A stretch of 33,682 nt of DNA from Deltaproteobacteria bacterium (GTDB lineage: Bacteria > Bdellovibrionota_C > UBA2361 > JANWWW01): assembly GCA_025055295.1 (NCBI GenBank), contig JANWWW010000011.1:1-33682 (forward strand). The letters run 5' to 3'. Each line of letters opens with the position of its first letter. The stretch's first letter is position 1. Under the pieces are notes generated by a model. It worked only from the letters and a program-made list of their open reading frames with translations. It was not told the origin of the DNA and made no database searches. Below, in pieces: positions 1-7,531 of the stretch. A program made the position numbers and the translations under genes.

Positions 1-735
1 ATCGAAAAGAACAGTTGAGAAAAGACTCATAAATTTTCTTATGTTCTGACAGGGTTCTGGCAAAAGAGGCTCTATATCAAAAAGCAATTTCTTCGGGTCG
101 TTAATGTACCTTAACATCCGATCGATCATTGGGTTATCCAACTGCTTTTTGAGTTCGTCTAGAAAAGCCGTTTGCTCAAGTTTTTTTGATTTATCAAGAA
201 TTCTAAAAAATGCAAGTTTGTCCCTGCACTGTAATAGTTCTACTAATTTGTCTGCAAGGCGGCGGTCGTTAACAAGGATAATAAAATCAAAATTCAGTTC
301 AGTTAGTATTTTGCTAAATATTTCCAGTATCTCGATCTCTGCGTTGGAGCTGGTCACTCCAACAATATCAAAATCCGCTTGCGTGAACTCTCGAAATCTG
401 CCTTTTTGAGGTTTTTCTCCGCGGAAAACATCACCATACGCAAATCTTTTAAACGGCATTTGAGGGCTGTGTTCGGCAACATATCTCAATAAAGGCACGG
501 TAAGATCAAATCGCAATCCAATCTTCCTTTCCCCTTTGTCTTGAAAAAGATAAATCTCCTTTTGGATATCTTCACCCCCTCTTGTAAGCAGCTGAGCGCT
601 TTCAACATGCGGGGTCTCTATATGCTGATAGCAGTACAGGCTGGCAATTCTGCGACAAATGTCAAGAATCTTTGTCTTCAGAGAAGTTTCTGCGGTGTGC
701 TTATCATGAAAACCAGGTACAGAAAAGTATTCCAC
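1..735 (-). CDS. hisS: Histidyl-tRNA synthetase, 5' part (runs off the window)
   Basis: Class II aminoacyl-tRNA synthetase that charges tRNA-His in the cytoplasm. It is absent from the ORF track because it has no stop inside the window. Reading the minus strand gives about 245 codons without a break. Recognisable motifs are RFDLTVPLLRY, then the motif-2 block YGDVFRGEKPQKGRFREF followed by TQADFDIVG. The 'RFDLTVP' wording resembles the archaeal/eukaryotic-like branch of HisRS more than the bacterial 'LRPE.T' form. The frame opens just after a TAA with only TTG (738) and GTG (735) as starts. GTG is chosen because a TTGAAG-N17-TTTAAT promoter ends 7 nt before it. The usual RGTxD N-terminal motif appears altered (VPGFHD). 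It is divergent from rpsL. Family assignment is firm; the exact start is an inference. Confidence 0.93.
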   Translation of the reverse strand, partial: MEYFSVPGFHDKHTAETSLKTKILDICRRIASLYCYQHIETPHVESAQLLTRGGEDIQKEIYLFQDKGERKIGLRFDLTVPLLRYVAEHSPQMPFKRFAYGDVFRGEKPQKGRFREFTQADFDIVGVTSSNAEIEILEIFSKILTELNFDFIILVNDRRLADKLVELLQCRDKLAFFRILDKSKKLEQTAFLDELKKQLDNPMIDRMLRYINDPKKLLFDIEPLLPEPCQNIRKFMSLFSTVLFD

Positions 736-742
736 CAACGTT

Positions 743-771
743 ATTAAATGAAATTAAAAGTTTTGCTTCAA
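743..771 (-). promoter_or_regulatory. hisS promoter (leaderless)
   Basis: On the minus strand, TTGAAG and TTTAAT are separated by exactly 17 nt. The -10 box ends 7 nt before the GTG start of hisS, so transcription should begin at or next to the start codon. No Shine-Dalgarno is possible. Confidence 0.6.
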
Positions 772-773
772 GA

Positions 774-803
774 TTTACTTGAAACGATTTCTTTTGGCAT
801 AAT
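774..803 (+). promoter_or_regulatory. rpsL promoter (nearly leaderless)
   Basis: CATAAT lies at 798-803 with TTTACT 18 nt upstream. The ATG at 813 follows 9 nt after the -10 box, giving a leader of about 0-3 nt. It overlaps the divergent hisS promoter in a 77-bp intergenic space. Confidence 0.5.
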
Positions 804-812
804 TATTGGGAA

Positions 813-1184
813 ATGACGAGAATCTCGCAGTTAATCAGACGTGGTCGAAAACCGCTAAAAAAGAAAAGCAAAAGTCCTGCTTTGAGAAAATGCCCTCAAA
901 AACGAGGCGTTTGTGTACGTGTTTTCACGACAACCCCCAAGAAACCAAATTCAGCTCTTAGAAAAGTTGCGCGTGTTCGACTATCAACCGGACAAGAAAT
1001 CACAGCTTATATTCCAGGAATTGGGCATAATTTACAGGAGCACTCCGTTGTTCTTGTACGGGGAGGCCGTGTAAAAGATTTGCCGGGAGTTAGGTACCAT
1101 ATTGTCCGAGGCACCCTTGATTGCCAAGGGGTTCAAAACCGAAAACAAGGAAGGTCTTTATACGGAACCAAAAGAGGAAAGTAA
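813..1184 (+). CDS. rpsL: 30S ribosomal protein S12
   Basis: Component of the small-subunit decoding centre. The 123-aa product has the normal family length and carries the hallmark blocks [45 protein letters not shown] and the basic tail [12 protein letters not shown]. The lysines of PKKPNS and RVKDLPG, where streptomycin-resistance changes arise, are the sensitive-type residues. In most bacteria rpsL is followed by rpsG and fusA (str operon). Here about 650 bp without a recognised gene follow, so the gene is an orphan. It has no Shine-Dalgarno; a -10 element sits 9 nt upstream of the ATG. Identity is essentially certain. Confidence 0.98.
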   Translation: MTRISQLIRRGRKPLKKKSKSPALRKCPQKRGVCVRVFTTTPKKPNSALRKVARVRLSTGQEITAYIPGIGHNLQEHSVVLVRGGRVKDLPGVRYHIVRGTLDCQGVQNRKQGRSLYGTKRGK

Positions 1185-1445
1185 AAAGGTGTGTCGGAAA
1201 CGATTAGGAAAAAAAGTTTAGTAGAGAAATTTCATAAAAAAGAGTCGCAAATGGGCCTTTGAAATAATTTCAATAGCTATGGCAATCAGAAAATATAACC
1301 TGTAATAAAGATTTGAATGCTTTGATTTGTTAAGACAACCAAAAAACATGAATAGTAGAGCTGCATACTTGCTGCAACAAGTAGCAAGAATGTTAAAATT
1401 TAGACATTTGAAAGCACGATCCTCTAAAAGCTCCTAAATGGACTC

Positions 1446-1495
1446 TCGGAAAAATGCCAATTTTTTAGCCCCTTTTTTTGAAATGAATTTTCCGA
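1446..1495 (+). repeat. Inverted repeat, 8-bp perfect arms
   Basis: TCGGAAAA (1446-1453) is complementary to TTTTCCGA (1488-1495), with a 34-nt loop rich in C and T tracts. It could fold in RNA. Function unknown. Confidence 0.45.
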
Positions 1496-1572
1496 TAGGT
1501 TAATTAACAATCTCTCCAAATTCGAGCATTCAAAGGGACTGTAACTTATGGATTGATAGTATGAAAAAAGGA

Positions 1573-1624
1573 TGAGAAACGATTAGATTTTCTCAAATAA
1601 AATACTTTATTTTTGCATTTTTTT
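1573..1624 (+). terminator. Tandem hairpins followed by T-tract
   Basis: Hairpin 1 pairs TGAGAAA (1573-1579) with TTTCTCA (1589-1595). Hairpin 2 pairs AAATAAA (1595-1601) with TTTATTT (1606-1612) around a 4-nt loop. A run of seven T follows at 1618-1624. The stems are AT-rich, so termination strength is uncertain. There is no coding gene just upstream, so if functional it would end a long rpsL 3' UTR or a small RNA. Confidence 0.4.
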
Positions 1625-1834
1625 AAGCTTTTTAGGTACGGTAGAGACGCAGAGCCTGTGTAAAAACCAAAATGGCTCTATGAAATATTCTTCGACTAAT
1701 TCGTGTCCATAAGGTTACTCAAATATTGGAAAAGCGATTAAAACTGGATATTTAAAAAATAAGGGTGTTACAAAAGAAAAGCTCAGCACCATGTAAGCGG
1801 TTGGTTACCGTTTTACATTTTCGCTGGCAAGTCA

Positions 1835-2188
1835 GTGGGCAGCTTGTCGAACGCTTATGTGGAATACGCTTTTCCTAATCGTATTGTTGAAGTTGGCAGT
1901 GCTGCTGCATCTGATTATGCTTTAAAAAACTTCGGGAATTGCAAAAACTTTTTTGCGACATTTTATTTAGAGAATCCTCCTGGCAGCGGCAAAAGTAGAA
2001 CTCTCTACCTAGCGTCAGCTAATGGAAACTATTTATCACCCAGCAGCAACTGTCAAATTGCTGATAATAATCAGTCATGTTCATTTTATGTGTCGTTACC
2101 AACTCCCCCTAGAAGTTTTGTCATTGGATTTCAACCAGTCAACAATCTAAATATCAGTAGGGTTGATTGCCATATTCACTGTAACTAA
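1835..2188 (+). CDS. Hypothetical small protein, possibly 5'-truncated
   Basis: Not recognised. The 117-aa ORF has five cysteines (C36, C73, C82, C112, C116) and is rich in Asn, Ser, Gly and aromatic residues, a composition like that of a secreted beta-rich domain. No signal peptide follows the called GTG. The open frame extends upstream to a TAA at 1760-1762 without any ATG, GTG or TTG, and that stretch encodes a mildly hydrophobic segment (WLPFYIFAG). This suggests an exported protein that has lost its start, or a gene fragment. No Shine-Dalgarno or convincing promoter was seen. It stands alone in a gene-poor region, so it could also be a decaying pseudogene. Confidence 0.4.
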   Translation: MGSLSNAYVEYAFPNRIVEVGSAAASDYALKNFGNCKNFFATFYLENPPGSGKSRTLYLASANGNYLSPSSNCQIADNNQSCSFYVSLPTPPRSFVIGFQPVNNLNISRVDCHIHCN

Positions 2189-2586
2189 GGTCTTTTTTTA
2201 TCGATGTTTTTGTGCGTAAACTTTAATCTAGTTTGAGGGTAAAATTGCTTTCACAAATCGTTTGTTTGCATAGCAGTTAATTTTAGAAACGACAAAGGAT
2301 TTAAAATTATTGAATTTTTCAAGCTATGGTAGTGGGTGTGGCCAAAAATTGTAGTCCATACCGTGAGTACCAAAATTCGGGGATATCGTAGCGGTGCTTA
2401 AAGGTTATCCTTTTTTAAAAAATATTTTAGTCTTTTCGGATTGTTAAAAAATTGAAATTTGTTAACAGAACGTGGCCAAACCATGTTAAACAATAAGCTC
2501 ATTCCTACCCAGATTTTTCTTTCTCTTTCCTCTAAATTTGAGTTTTTTTTGCACCAACGCTAAAAATTGGCTAAGGGAGGACATAA

Positions 2587-2661
2587 ATGATCCCTTTTGA
2601 GAACTCGACTTTCTCTAACAATTTACAAAAAAATCCAAAAAATACCGCGAAAAAAACTTAA
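2587..2661 (+). CDS. Candidate 24-aa small peptide with strong RBS
   Basis: The sequence AAGGGAGG (2573-2580) lies 6 nt before an ATG, which is ideal Shine-Dalgarno spacing. The ORF encodes 24 residues beginning MIPFENSTFS and ending in a Lys/Asn/Thr-rich tail. It stops at TAA inside a palindrome followed by a T-tract. No family is recognised. The strong RBS is notable because most genes here have none. It could be a leader peptide, a small protein or chance. Confidence 0.3.
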   Translation: MIPFENSTFSNNLQKNPKNTAKKT

Positions 2662-2680
2662 GTTTTTAGTGTTTTTTTTA
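2652..2680 (+). terminator. Palindrome AAAAACTTAAGTTTTT plus T-tract
   Basis: A perfect 16-bp palindrome (2652-2667) followed by a run of eight T (2672-2679). It overlaps the stop codon of the 24-aa ORF. An A/T-only stem is weak, so this is a tentative terminator. Confidence 0.35.
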
Positions 2681-2900
2681 ATTAGATTTTCTTACGATTC
2701 CTGTTAATTTCCGAGACAGGTCAACACTTTTGTAATCAATTTAGTTTGTCTCAACTAAATTCAGCTTACATTTTTTGCCTGTCATTCGTCAAAGTTTCTA
2801 TTAAAGCCTAATAACACACCATGTTTGTTGAAAATCACAAAATACCTTCCGTCAGTGCCATTTGTCACTCCTGCTGACTCAAAATAAGCCTTTAAAAATT

Positions 2901-2909
2901 TGCTATACA
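2901..2909 (+). promoter_or_regulatory. Extended -10 of the che operon
   Basis: TGCTATACA fits the extended -10 pattern TGnTATAnT with one mismatch. It lies 21 nt before the cheA ATG. No clear -35 and no Shine-Dalgarno. Confidence 0.35.
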
Positions 2910-2930
2910 TCCGATTATCTCTTGTGAAAC

Positions 2931-5447
2931 ATGGAATTGAGGAAAGGGCTAGATCTTATTTCCGAACAGCTACTTCTTCTTGATTTAACTAATCCTTATG
3001 ACAGAGAGGAATTTATTGCTTGGCTTCAAAATTTTAAAAGCCAGCAAGGAGAAAAAGAACCCGAGTTACTGAGTCAAATCGACAAATTGCTTGATGAATT
3101 AAAGTGGAACGAAGACCTGTGGAAAAATCCCCACTACATAATTGAGTATTTTTCCAAACAAAAAAGCGAAACAGAAAAAGTTACGAGTTTTGCCGGTGAG
3201 TTTATTGAAAAATATCTTCCGGAACTCGACGAAATGTCTGACTGGATTTCCTCAAAACTGATGGAAGAAGGTTCTTCCCATGAAGAAATCTTGACTAAAC
3301 TTAAGAGGTTCGTCCACACACTTAAGGGCGACGCTGGTTGCGTCGGATTTCACCAATTAGAGAAAAGTTGCCATCTTTTCGAAGAGTTTGTGCTGGGCAA
3401 AAATAACGTTGCAGACATAAGCGACGAGATTTTTAGTTTTCTCTCATATTGCTCAGAGTGTCTCGATGAGTTCAGTAAATCGGGCAAGGTGTTGGATACT
3501 TTGTGGAGTCCCTCAATGTCCTCTCAAACTGGTTCTAAATCGACTTTGAATCCTGATAATTTGGATTTTTCCGTTTTTGGCCCGTCAGCTAATTTAGAAC
3601 TACTTAAAGAACTATTGCATGATCCAGAATATTCAGACCTAATCAAACAGCACTATACAAATTCAAAGACCGGCGACAACAAAAATATTCCAGATCAACG
3701 TCCCGAGAGTCATCCTGCAACTAGTGCTTCCCGCGATACTCAAAAAACAGCTGGTAACGAACATAAGCACTATACACTTGAAGGAGAAATGGAACTATAC
3801 AGCGAATTTATGGCCGAAGCGGAAGACCATCTCGCTGTCATTGAAAGAACAGTCGTTGAAAACCCTGAGAACGAGATTGATTTAATATTCAGGTCTGTTC
3901 ATTCGATCAAAGGAGCATCTGGTTTTTTTAAATTTGAAGAGCTTCAAAATTTGAGCCACTTGCTCGAAAACCTGCTTGACGAGGTTAGAGGATCAAAACG
4001 ACAGTTTTGCGAAAACTTAAAGAGTTGCCTCGCAAATTATGTTGACCTAGCTCGGTTCCTACTGCAGAAAGGCAAAGAGTTTTGGAAGGAACGTACTCCA
4101 ATTGTCTGGAGCGAGCAATCTCTTGACCTATTATCAAGTCTAGAAGCTATCAAGTCTGGTCAATTTGTTGCCTCTGATGTGTTAAAAACCAACATAAACC
4201 CAAAAGAGACTAATACAAATGAAGTTGCCCCGAAGAAAACCGAGAATGAGAAACCTTTCGTGAAAGTCGACACAGTAAGGCTCGATCATTTAATTGACAG
4301 TATTGGTGAAATGTGTATTTACACAAATATGCTTGTAAGGCATGCGCGTTTGCTTCTCAAGGACAACATAGAGGTTTTGGATTTGACCCACCAAGTTGAA
4401 AAGTTTGCTAGGGAGCTTCAAAGCGTTGGTATAGCTCTGAGGCTTGTTCCCATAAAAGGTCTCTTTCAAAAGATGGCCAGATTGGTTTGGGACCTAAGTA
4501 AAAAAACCGGTAAGCAAATCAAATTTGAAATGAAAGGAGAAGAGACGGAATTAGATCGCAATATAATCGAAAAACTCACAGACCCATTACTGCATATGGT
4601 AAGAAACTGCGTAGACCATGGTGTCGAGACTCCCGAAGAGAGACTTGCCAAAGGTAAACCTAGGGAAGGCAAGATAACACTGGAAGCGACACACAAAGGT
4701 GGCACGATTCAGGTAATTCTCAAAGACGATGGCAAGGGATTGGATGAAGAAAAAATTTTGGCCAAGGCCATAGAGAGAGGTCTTGTGTCTAAAGATCAAA
4801 AACTTACCAAAGAAGAGATTTTCTCGTTAATATTTATGCCGGGCTTTTCAACGGCTGAAAAGGTCACGGATCTCTCCGGAAGAGGTGTAGGTATGGATGT
4901 TGTCAAACGAAACGTTTCAGACCTCAGAGGCAGGATTTTGATTGACTCGGAGAAAGATCTTGGTACTAAATTTGTCATTGAACTGCCTTTAACTTTAGCA
5001 ATACTCGACGGCATCTTGTTTAGAATTGAGCAAGAGGTTTACCTTGCGCCAACTTTGGCAGTTGTTGAGATAGTCGATCCTAAAGATGACGTGTTTTTGA
5101 CTGCCGAAAAAGGTTTGACATTCAATTTTCGAGGTCAGTATTTACCATTGTATGATGGGAGTTGTGTTTTCGGTGTAAACAGCTATAGCTCGATCAATTT
5201 GAATCAACTATCTGGCAAAAAAGTCCTGGTTCTTGAAACTGGGGAGGAAAAATTCGCTCTTTTGGTGGATGAAGTTTTGGAAAGCTTCACCACTGTGATC
5301 AAATCAATAGATGCTTTCGTAGGGGTTAGAAAAGGAATATCTGGATGCAGTGTAATGTCCGATGGGAGCATATCTTTAATTGTAGACATCAGGGAAACTT
5401 TGGATTTAGCAAGGGAAAAGGCTAGAGGTATTTTCCAAAATTGCTAA
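2931..5447 (+). CDS. cheA: Chemotaxis histidine kinase CheA (two HPt domains)
   Basis: Central kinase of chemotaxis, autophosphorylating on an HPt histidine and passing phosphate to CheY and CheB. The 838 residues read in order: N-terminal segment; HPt1 (about 85-190, HTLKGDAG with H129); linker; HPt2 (about 285-385, HSIKGASG with H324); dimerisation region (about 440-510); HATPase (N box HMVRNCVDHG at 555, G1 DDGKGLD at 599, F/G2 FSTAEK...SGRGVGMDVVK to about 688); C-terminal CheW-like domain (about 693-825). No P2-like domain is obvious. The family usually has one HPt and about 650-700 aa, so the second HPt is notable. It is first in a six-gene operon; its stop abuts the cheR ATG. No receptor or separate cheW lies in the window. 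Confidence 0.97.
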   Translation: MELRKGLDLISEQLLLLDLTNPYDREEFIAWLQNFKSQQGEKEPELLSQIDKLLDELKWNEDLWKNPHYIIEYFSKQKSETEKVTSFAGEFIEKYLPELDEMSDWISSKLMEEGSSHEEILTKLKRFVHTLKGDAGCVGFHQLEKSCHLFEEFVLGKNNVADISDEIFSFLSYCSECLDEFSKSGKVLDTLWSPSMSSQTGSKSTLNPDNLDFSVFGPSANLELLKELLHDPEYSDLIKQHYTNSKTGDNKNIPDQRPESHPATSASRDTQKTAGNEHKHYTLEGEMELYSEFMAEAEDHLAVIERTVVENPENEIDLIFRSVHSIKGASGFFKFEELQNLSHLLENLLDEVRGSKRQFCENLKSCLANYVDLARFLLQKGKEFWKERTPIVWSEQSLDLLSSLEAIKSGQFVASDVLKTNINPKETNTNEVAPKKTENEKPFVKVDTVRLDHLIDSIGEMCIYTNMLVRHARLLLKDNIEVLDLTHQVEKFARELQSVGIALRLVPIKGLFQKMARLVWDLSKKTGKQIKFEMKGEETELDRNIIEKLTDPLLHMVRNCVDHGVETPEERLAKGKPREGKITLEATHKGGTIQVILKDDGKGLDEEKILAKAIERGLVSKDQKLTKEEIFSLIFMPGFSTAEKVTDLSGRGVGMDVVKRNVSDLRGRILIDSEKDLGTKFVIELPLTLAILDGILFRIEQEVYLAPTLAVVEIVDPKDDVFLTAEKGLTFNFRGQYLPLYDGSCVFGVNSYSSINLNQLSGKKVLVLETGEEKFALLVDEVLESFTTVIKSIDAFVGVRKGISGCSVMSDGSISLIVDIRETLDLAREKARGIFQNC

Positions 5448-6224
5448 ATGACCCATACGCAGGATATTTCCACCTCTGACTTAGAGCGCCTTAAAACTAA
5501 AATACTTGAGGTAACCGGTATTGTATTCGATGAGACTAAAGACCTGCTTTTAACCAACAAAATTCAAAAATTTGGTTTAGCCAAGCAGCTTGCTCCCGGT
5601 CAAGCACTGCAACTTATTCTCGCTGATCCAGATGGATTCGATGAATTCATAAATTTTGTTACGGTGAATCACACTTATTTTTACCGCGAACCAGAGCATT
5701 TCGAGCATCTTTTGGCGTCACTGAAAGAGAATCAATCAAACCCGGTCAAGATCTGGAGTGCGGCGTGTTCGTTTGGGCATGAAGCTTATACAATTGGGAT
5801 AGTGTGCGAAATTGCCGGAAAAAATTACAAAATTTTGGCCACCGACATTGACACAAAAGCGTTAACCGTTGCGAGAAAAGGAGTATATCCTGTAAAGCAA
5901 CTCGCTAAACTGCCAGAACCATTTCGACAATTTTTTACTCATGAAGGAGCACATGCATATGTAAGAGAAAAAATCAAGCAAAATATTCGTTTCGAGTTCC
6001 TTAATCTTGTGAATACCCCGTACCCATTAAAACCCACCTTCGACTATATCTTTTGTCGGAATGTTTTCATATATTTCGAGCATGAACAAAAAATCAAGTG
6101 CCTGAAACATCTGGCCCCTCTTTTAAAGGTAGGCGGATATTTGTACGTTGGAAGAAGTGAATTCATAAACGTAAAAATTGAGGGACTCGAATTCAAAGGA
6201 CATTCGATTTTTCAAAAAGTATGA
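5448..6224 (+). CDS. cheR: Chemotaxis protein methyltransferase CheR
   Basis: S-adenosylmethionine-dependent methylation of glutamates on chemoreceptors. The 258 aa match the family length. The N-terminal CheR_N helical domain covers about 1-65. The conserved TVNHTYFYRE block follows at 72-81. The SAM-binding domain has WSAACSFGHEAYT (103-115), ATDID (131-135), the R-x-GxY region, and FDYIFCRNVFIYF (198-210), ending in GYLYVGRSE. In the usual CSxGEEPYS motif the first Glu is His here (GHEAY), a mild variation. The ATG starts immediately after the cheA stop, so translation is probably coupled. It overlaps cheD by 4 nt (ATGA). Confidence 0.95.
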   Translation: MTHTQDISTSDLERLKTKILEVTGIVFDETKDLLLTNKIQKFGLAKQLAPGQALQLILADPDGFDEFINFVTVNHTYFYREPEHFEHLLASLKENQSNPVKIWSAACSFGHEAYTIGIVCEIAGKNYKILATDIDTKALTVARKGVYPVKQLAKLPEPFRQFFTHEGAHAYVREKIKQNIRFEFLNLVNTPYPLKPTFDYIFCRNVFIYFEHEQKIKCLKHLAPLLKVGGYLYVGRSEFINVKIEGLEFKGHSIFQKV

Positions 6225-6715
6225 TAACCTACCAAAAAAATACCACTGCGTTAATAAACATAGGGCAATATCGTGTTTGCCATAAAGGTGTGATAATGGT
6301 GGCTCAAAACCTTGGAAGCTGCTTAGGTATGGCGGTTATCGACAGAAACCTAAAACTATTTGGAATGATACACTGCCTTTTGCCTCTATCTTCGTCAGAT
6401 GAGGAAAAAGCCAAAAAAAATCCTGCGCTTTATGTTGACACAGGCGTTCCTCTTCTTCTGGAAGAAATGTTAAGAGAGGGCAGTACAAAATCTGACCTTG
6501 AAATATACATCGCTGGATGTGGTAATTCTGGCAAAGACCTAGATCCATTCGAAATCGGACATCGAAATTACACAGTCTTTCGAAAATTGGCCTGGAAAAA
6601 CGCTCTCTTTACCAAAGGCGAACATGTTGGAGGAGATATGCCGAGAAGTCTCATTCTTGACACGGTCGAGGAAAGGGTCTTTATAAAATTGCCAGATAAA
6701 ACGATTTACTTATAA
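6221..6715 (+). CDS. cheD: Chemoreceptor glutamine deamidase CheD
   Basis: CheD deamidates receptor glutamines and in several bacteria binds a CheC-type phosphatase. The 164-aa protein has the family core LGSCLGMAV (C34 as nucleophile) and GMIHCLLP (H51). The 17-residue Cys-His spacing is as expected for the Cys-His pair of the family. Later blocks YVDTGVPLLLEEM, IGHRN and VGGDMPRSLIL also match. It overlaps the end of cheR by ATGA, implying translational coupling, and is followed after 1 nt by cheY. Its presence with cheX fits an adaptation system of the Bacillus/Thermotoga type. Confidence 0.92.
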   Translation: MITYQKNTTALINIGQYRVCHKGVIMVAQNLGSCLGMAVIDRNLKLFGMIHCLLPLSSSDEEKAKKNPALYVDTGVPLLLEEMLREGSTKSDLEIYIAGCGNSGKDLDPFEIGHRNYTVFRKLAWKNALFTKGEHVGGDMPRSLILDTVEERVFIKLPDKTIYL

Positions 6716-6716
6716 A

Positions 6717-7088
6717 ATGGCGTACAACGTATTGCTTGTCGATGACAGCAGTTTAGCCAGAAAAGTGCTTAGAAGGGCTCTGATCCAGAGTTCTGTTAGC
6801 ATCGGTCAGGTTTACGAGGCTGAAAACGGAAAACAGGCTTTGGAAATACTTGATAATCAGTGGGTTGATTGTGTCTTTTTGGATATCAACATGCCTGTAA
6901 TGACCGGAATTGAATTTGTTGAAGAAGCCAGAAAAAAAGACGAACTACGTGACCTTAAAATAATCGTAGTGTCTACGGAAGGGTCGGAGGAAAGATTGGC
7001 TTACTTGAAAAAGCTTGGAGTTTTGGAAATCGTGAGAAAGCCAATTGCGCCGGAAAAATTAAAAACTGTTTTTGAAAAGATTTTTTAA
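6717..7088 (+). CDS. cheY: Response regulator CheY
   Basis: Single receiver domain of 123 aa that carries the chemotaxis signal from CheA to the motor or other output. Key residues are present: D9/D10 in LLVDDSS, phospho-acceptor D56 in FLDINMP, S86/T87 in VVSTEGS, and K108 in VRKP. No output domain. It starts 1 nt after cheD stops, with no Shine-Dalgarno, and sits between cheD and cheX inside the operon. Assignment to CheY rather than another single-domain regulator rests on context. Confidence 0.93.
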   Translation: MAYNVLLVDDSSLARKVLRRALIQSSVSIGQVYEAENGKQALEILDNQWVDCVFLDINMPVMTGIEFVEEARKKDELRDLKIIVVSTEGSEERLAYLKKLGVLEIVRKPIAPEKLKTVFEKIF

Positions 7089-7093
7089 ATGTT

Positions 7094-7531
7094 ATGTACA
7101 TGACAGATTCAAAAAATTTACAGCGCGAAATAGCAAATTTACTTTCTCAATTCGCCTTTATCATTTCAGAACCAATTGAGGGATCTCCGAGTTTGCCAGA
7201 GGGAATAAATGTTATCCAGATTGATTTCTCAGGGCCTCGTTCGGGTGCCGTTCTTGTTCTAACCGATAATGAACTTGGTCAGAAATTATTATCCAATTTG
7301 ATTGATCTTGACAAGGCAAATGATACGGACATAGTTGACGCTTTATGCGAACTGGGGAACATTTTCGCCGGAAATCTCTTGACCCACGTGTACGGTTCCA
7401 GGCAAACCTATGCTTTGAAACCGCCTTCTTGGTACGCGATTAAATCAAAAGATCTTAAAAACTTGGAGGAGTTTAACTTTCTTGAATGTGAAGGCAGTAT
7501 CTTAGGAGTTAGAATTTATGAGTACGATTAA
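7094..7531 (+). CDS. cheX: CheX-like CheY-P phosphatase
   Basis: Small 145-aa protein of the CheC/CheX/FliY phosphatase family, which speeds dephosphorylation of CheY-P. The diagnostic ExxN signature lies in DALCELGNIFAGNL (E86 and N89). An earlier SGAVLVLTDNELGQKLLSNL stretch matches the conserved strand-helix preceding it. Only one ExxN is present, as in CheX or a single-motif CheC, so the subtype is uncertain. The ATG lies 5 nt after the cheY stop; an alternative in-frame ATG is two codons later. It overlaps the start of cheB by 14 nt. Context between cheY and cheB supports the role. Confidence 0.8.
   Translation: MYMTDSKNLQREIANLLSQFAFIISEPIEGSPSLPEGINVIQIDFSGPRSGAVLVLTDNELGQKLLSNLIDLDKANDTDIVDALCELGNIFAGNLLTHVYGSRQTYALKPPSWYAIKSKDLKNLEEFNFLECEGSILGVRIYEYD

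Larger units (their letters stand above)
1185..1834. other. Gene-poor interval after rpsL
   Basis: No ORF of 60 codons and no recognisable RNA gene. It contains a 10-mer direct repeat (AAACGATTAG at 1198-1207 and 1577-1586) and three inverted repeats between 1446 and 1612 that end in a T-tract. It may hold a long rpsL 3' UTR or an unannotated small RNA; nothing else was seen. Confidence 0.5.
2189..2930. other. Gene-poor interval upstream of cheA
   Basis: AT-rich, with no ORF above 60 codons. It holds one tiny ORF with a strong ribosome-binding site (2587-2661), a 16-bp palindrome with a following T-tract, and the cheA promoter at its right end. Nothing else was recognised. Confidence 0.5.

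Noticed and set aside
104-747. Two plus-strand ORFs (104-409 and 541-747)
   Set aside because: They are antisense to the hisS coding frame, which has clear HisRS motifs.
3134-5389. Five minus-strand ORFs inside cheA
   Set aside because: Shadows of a gene with firm domain matches along its length.
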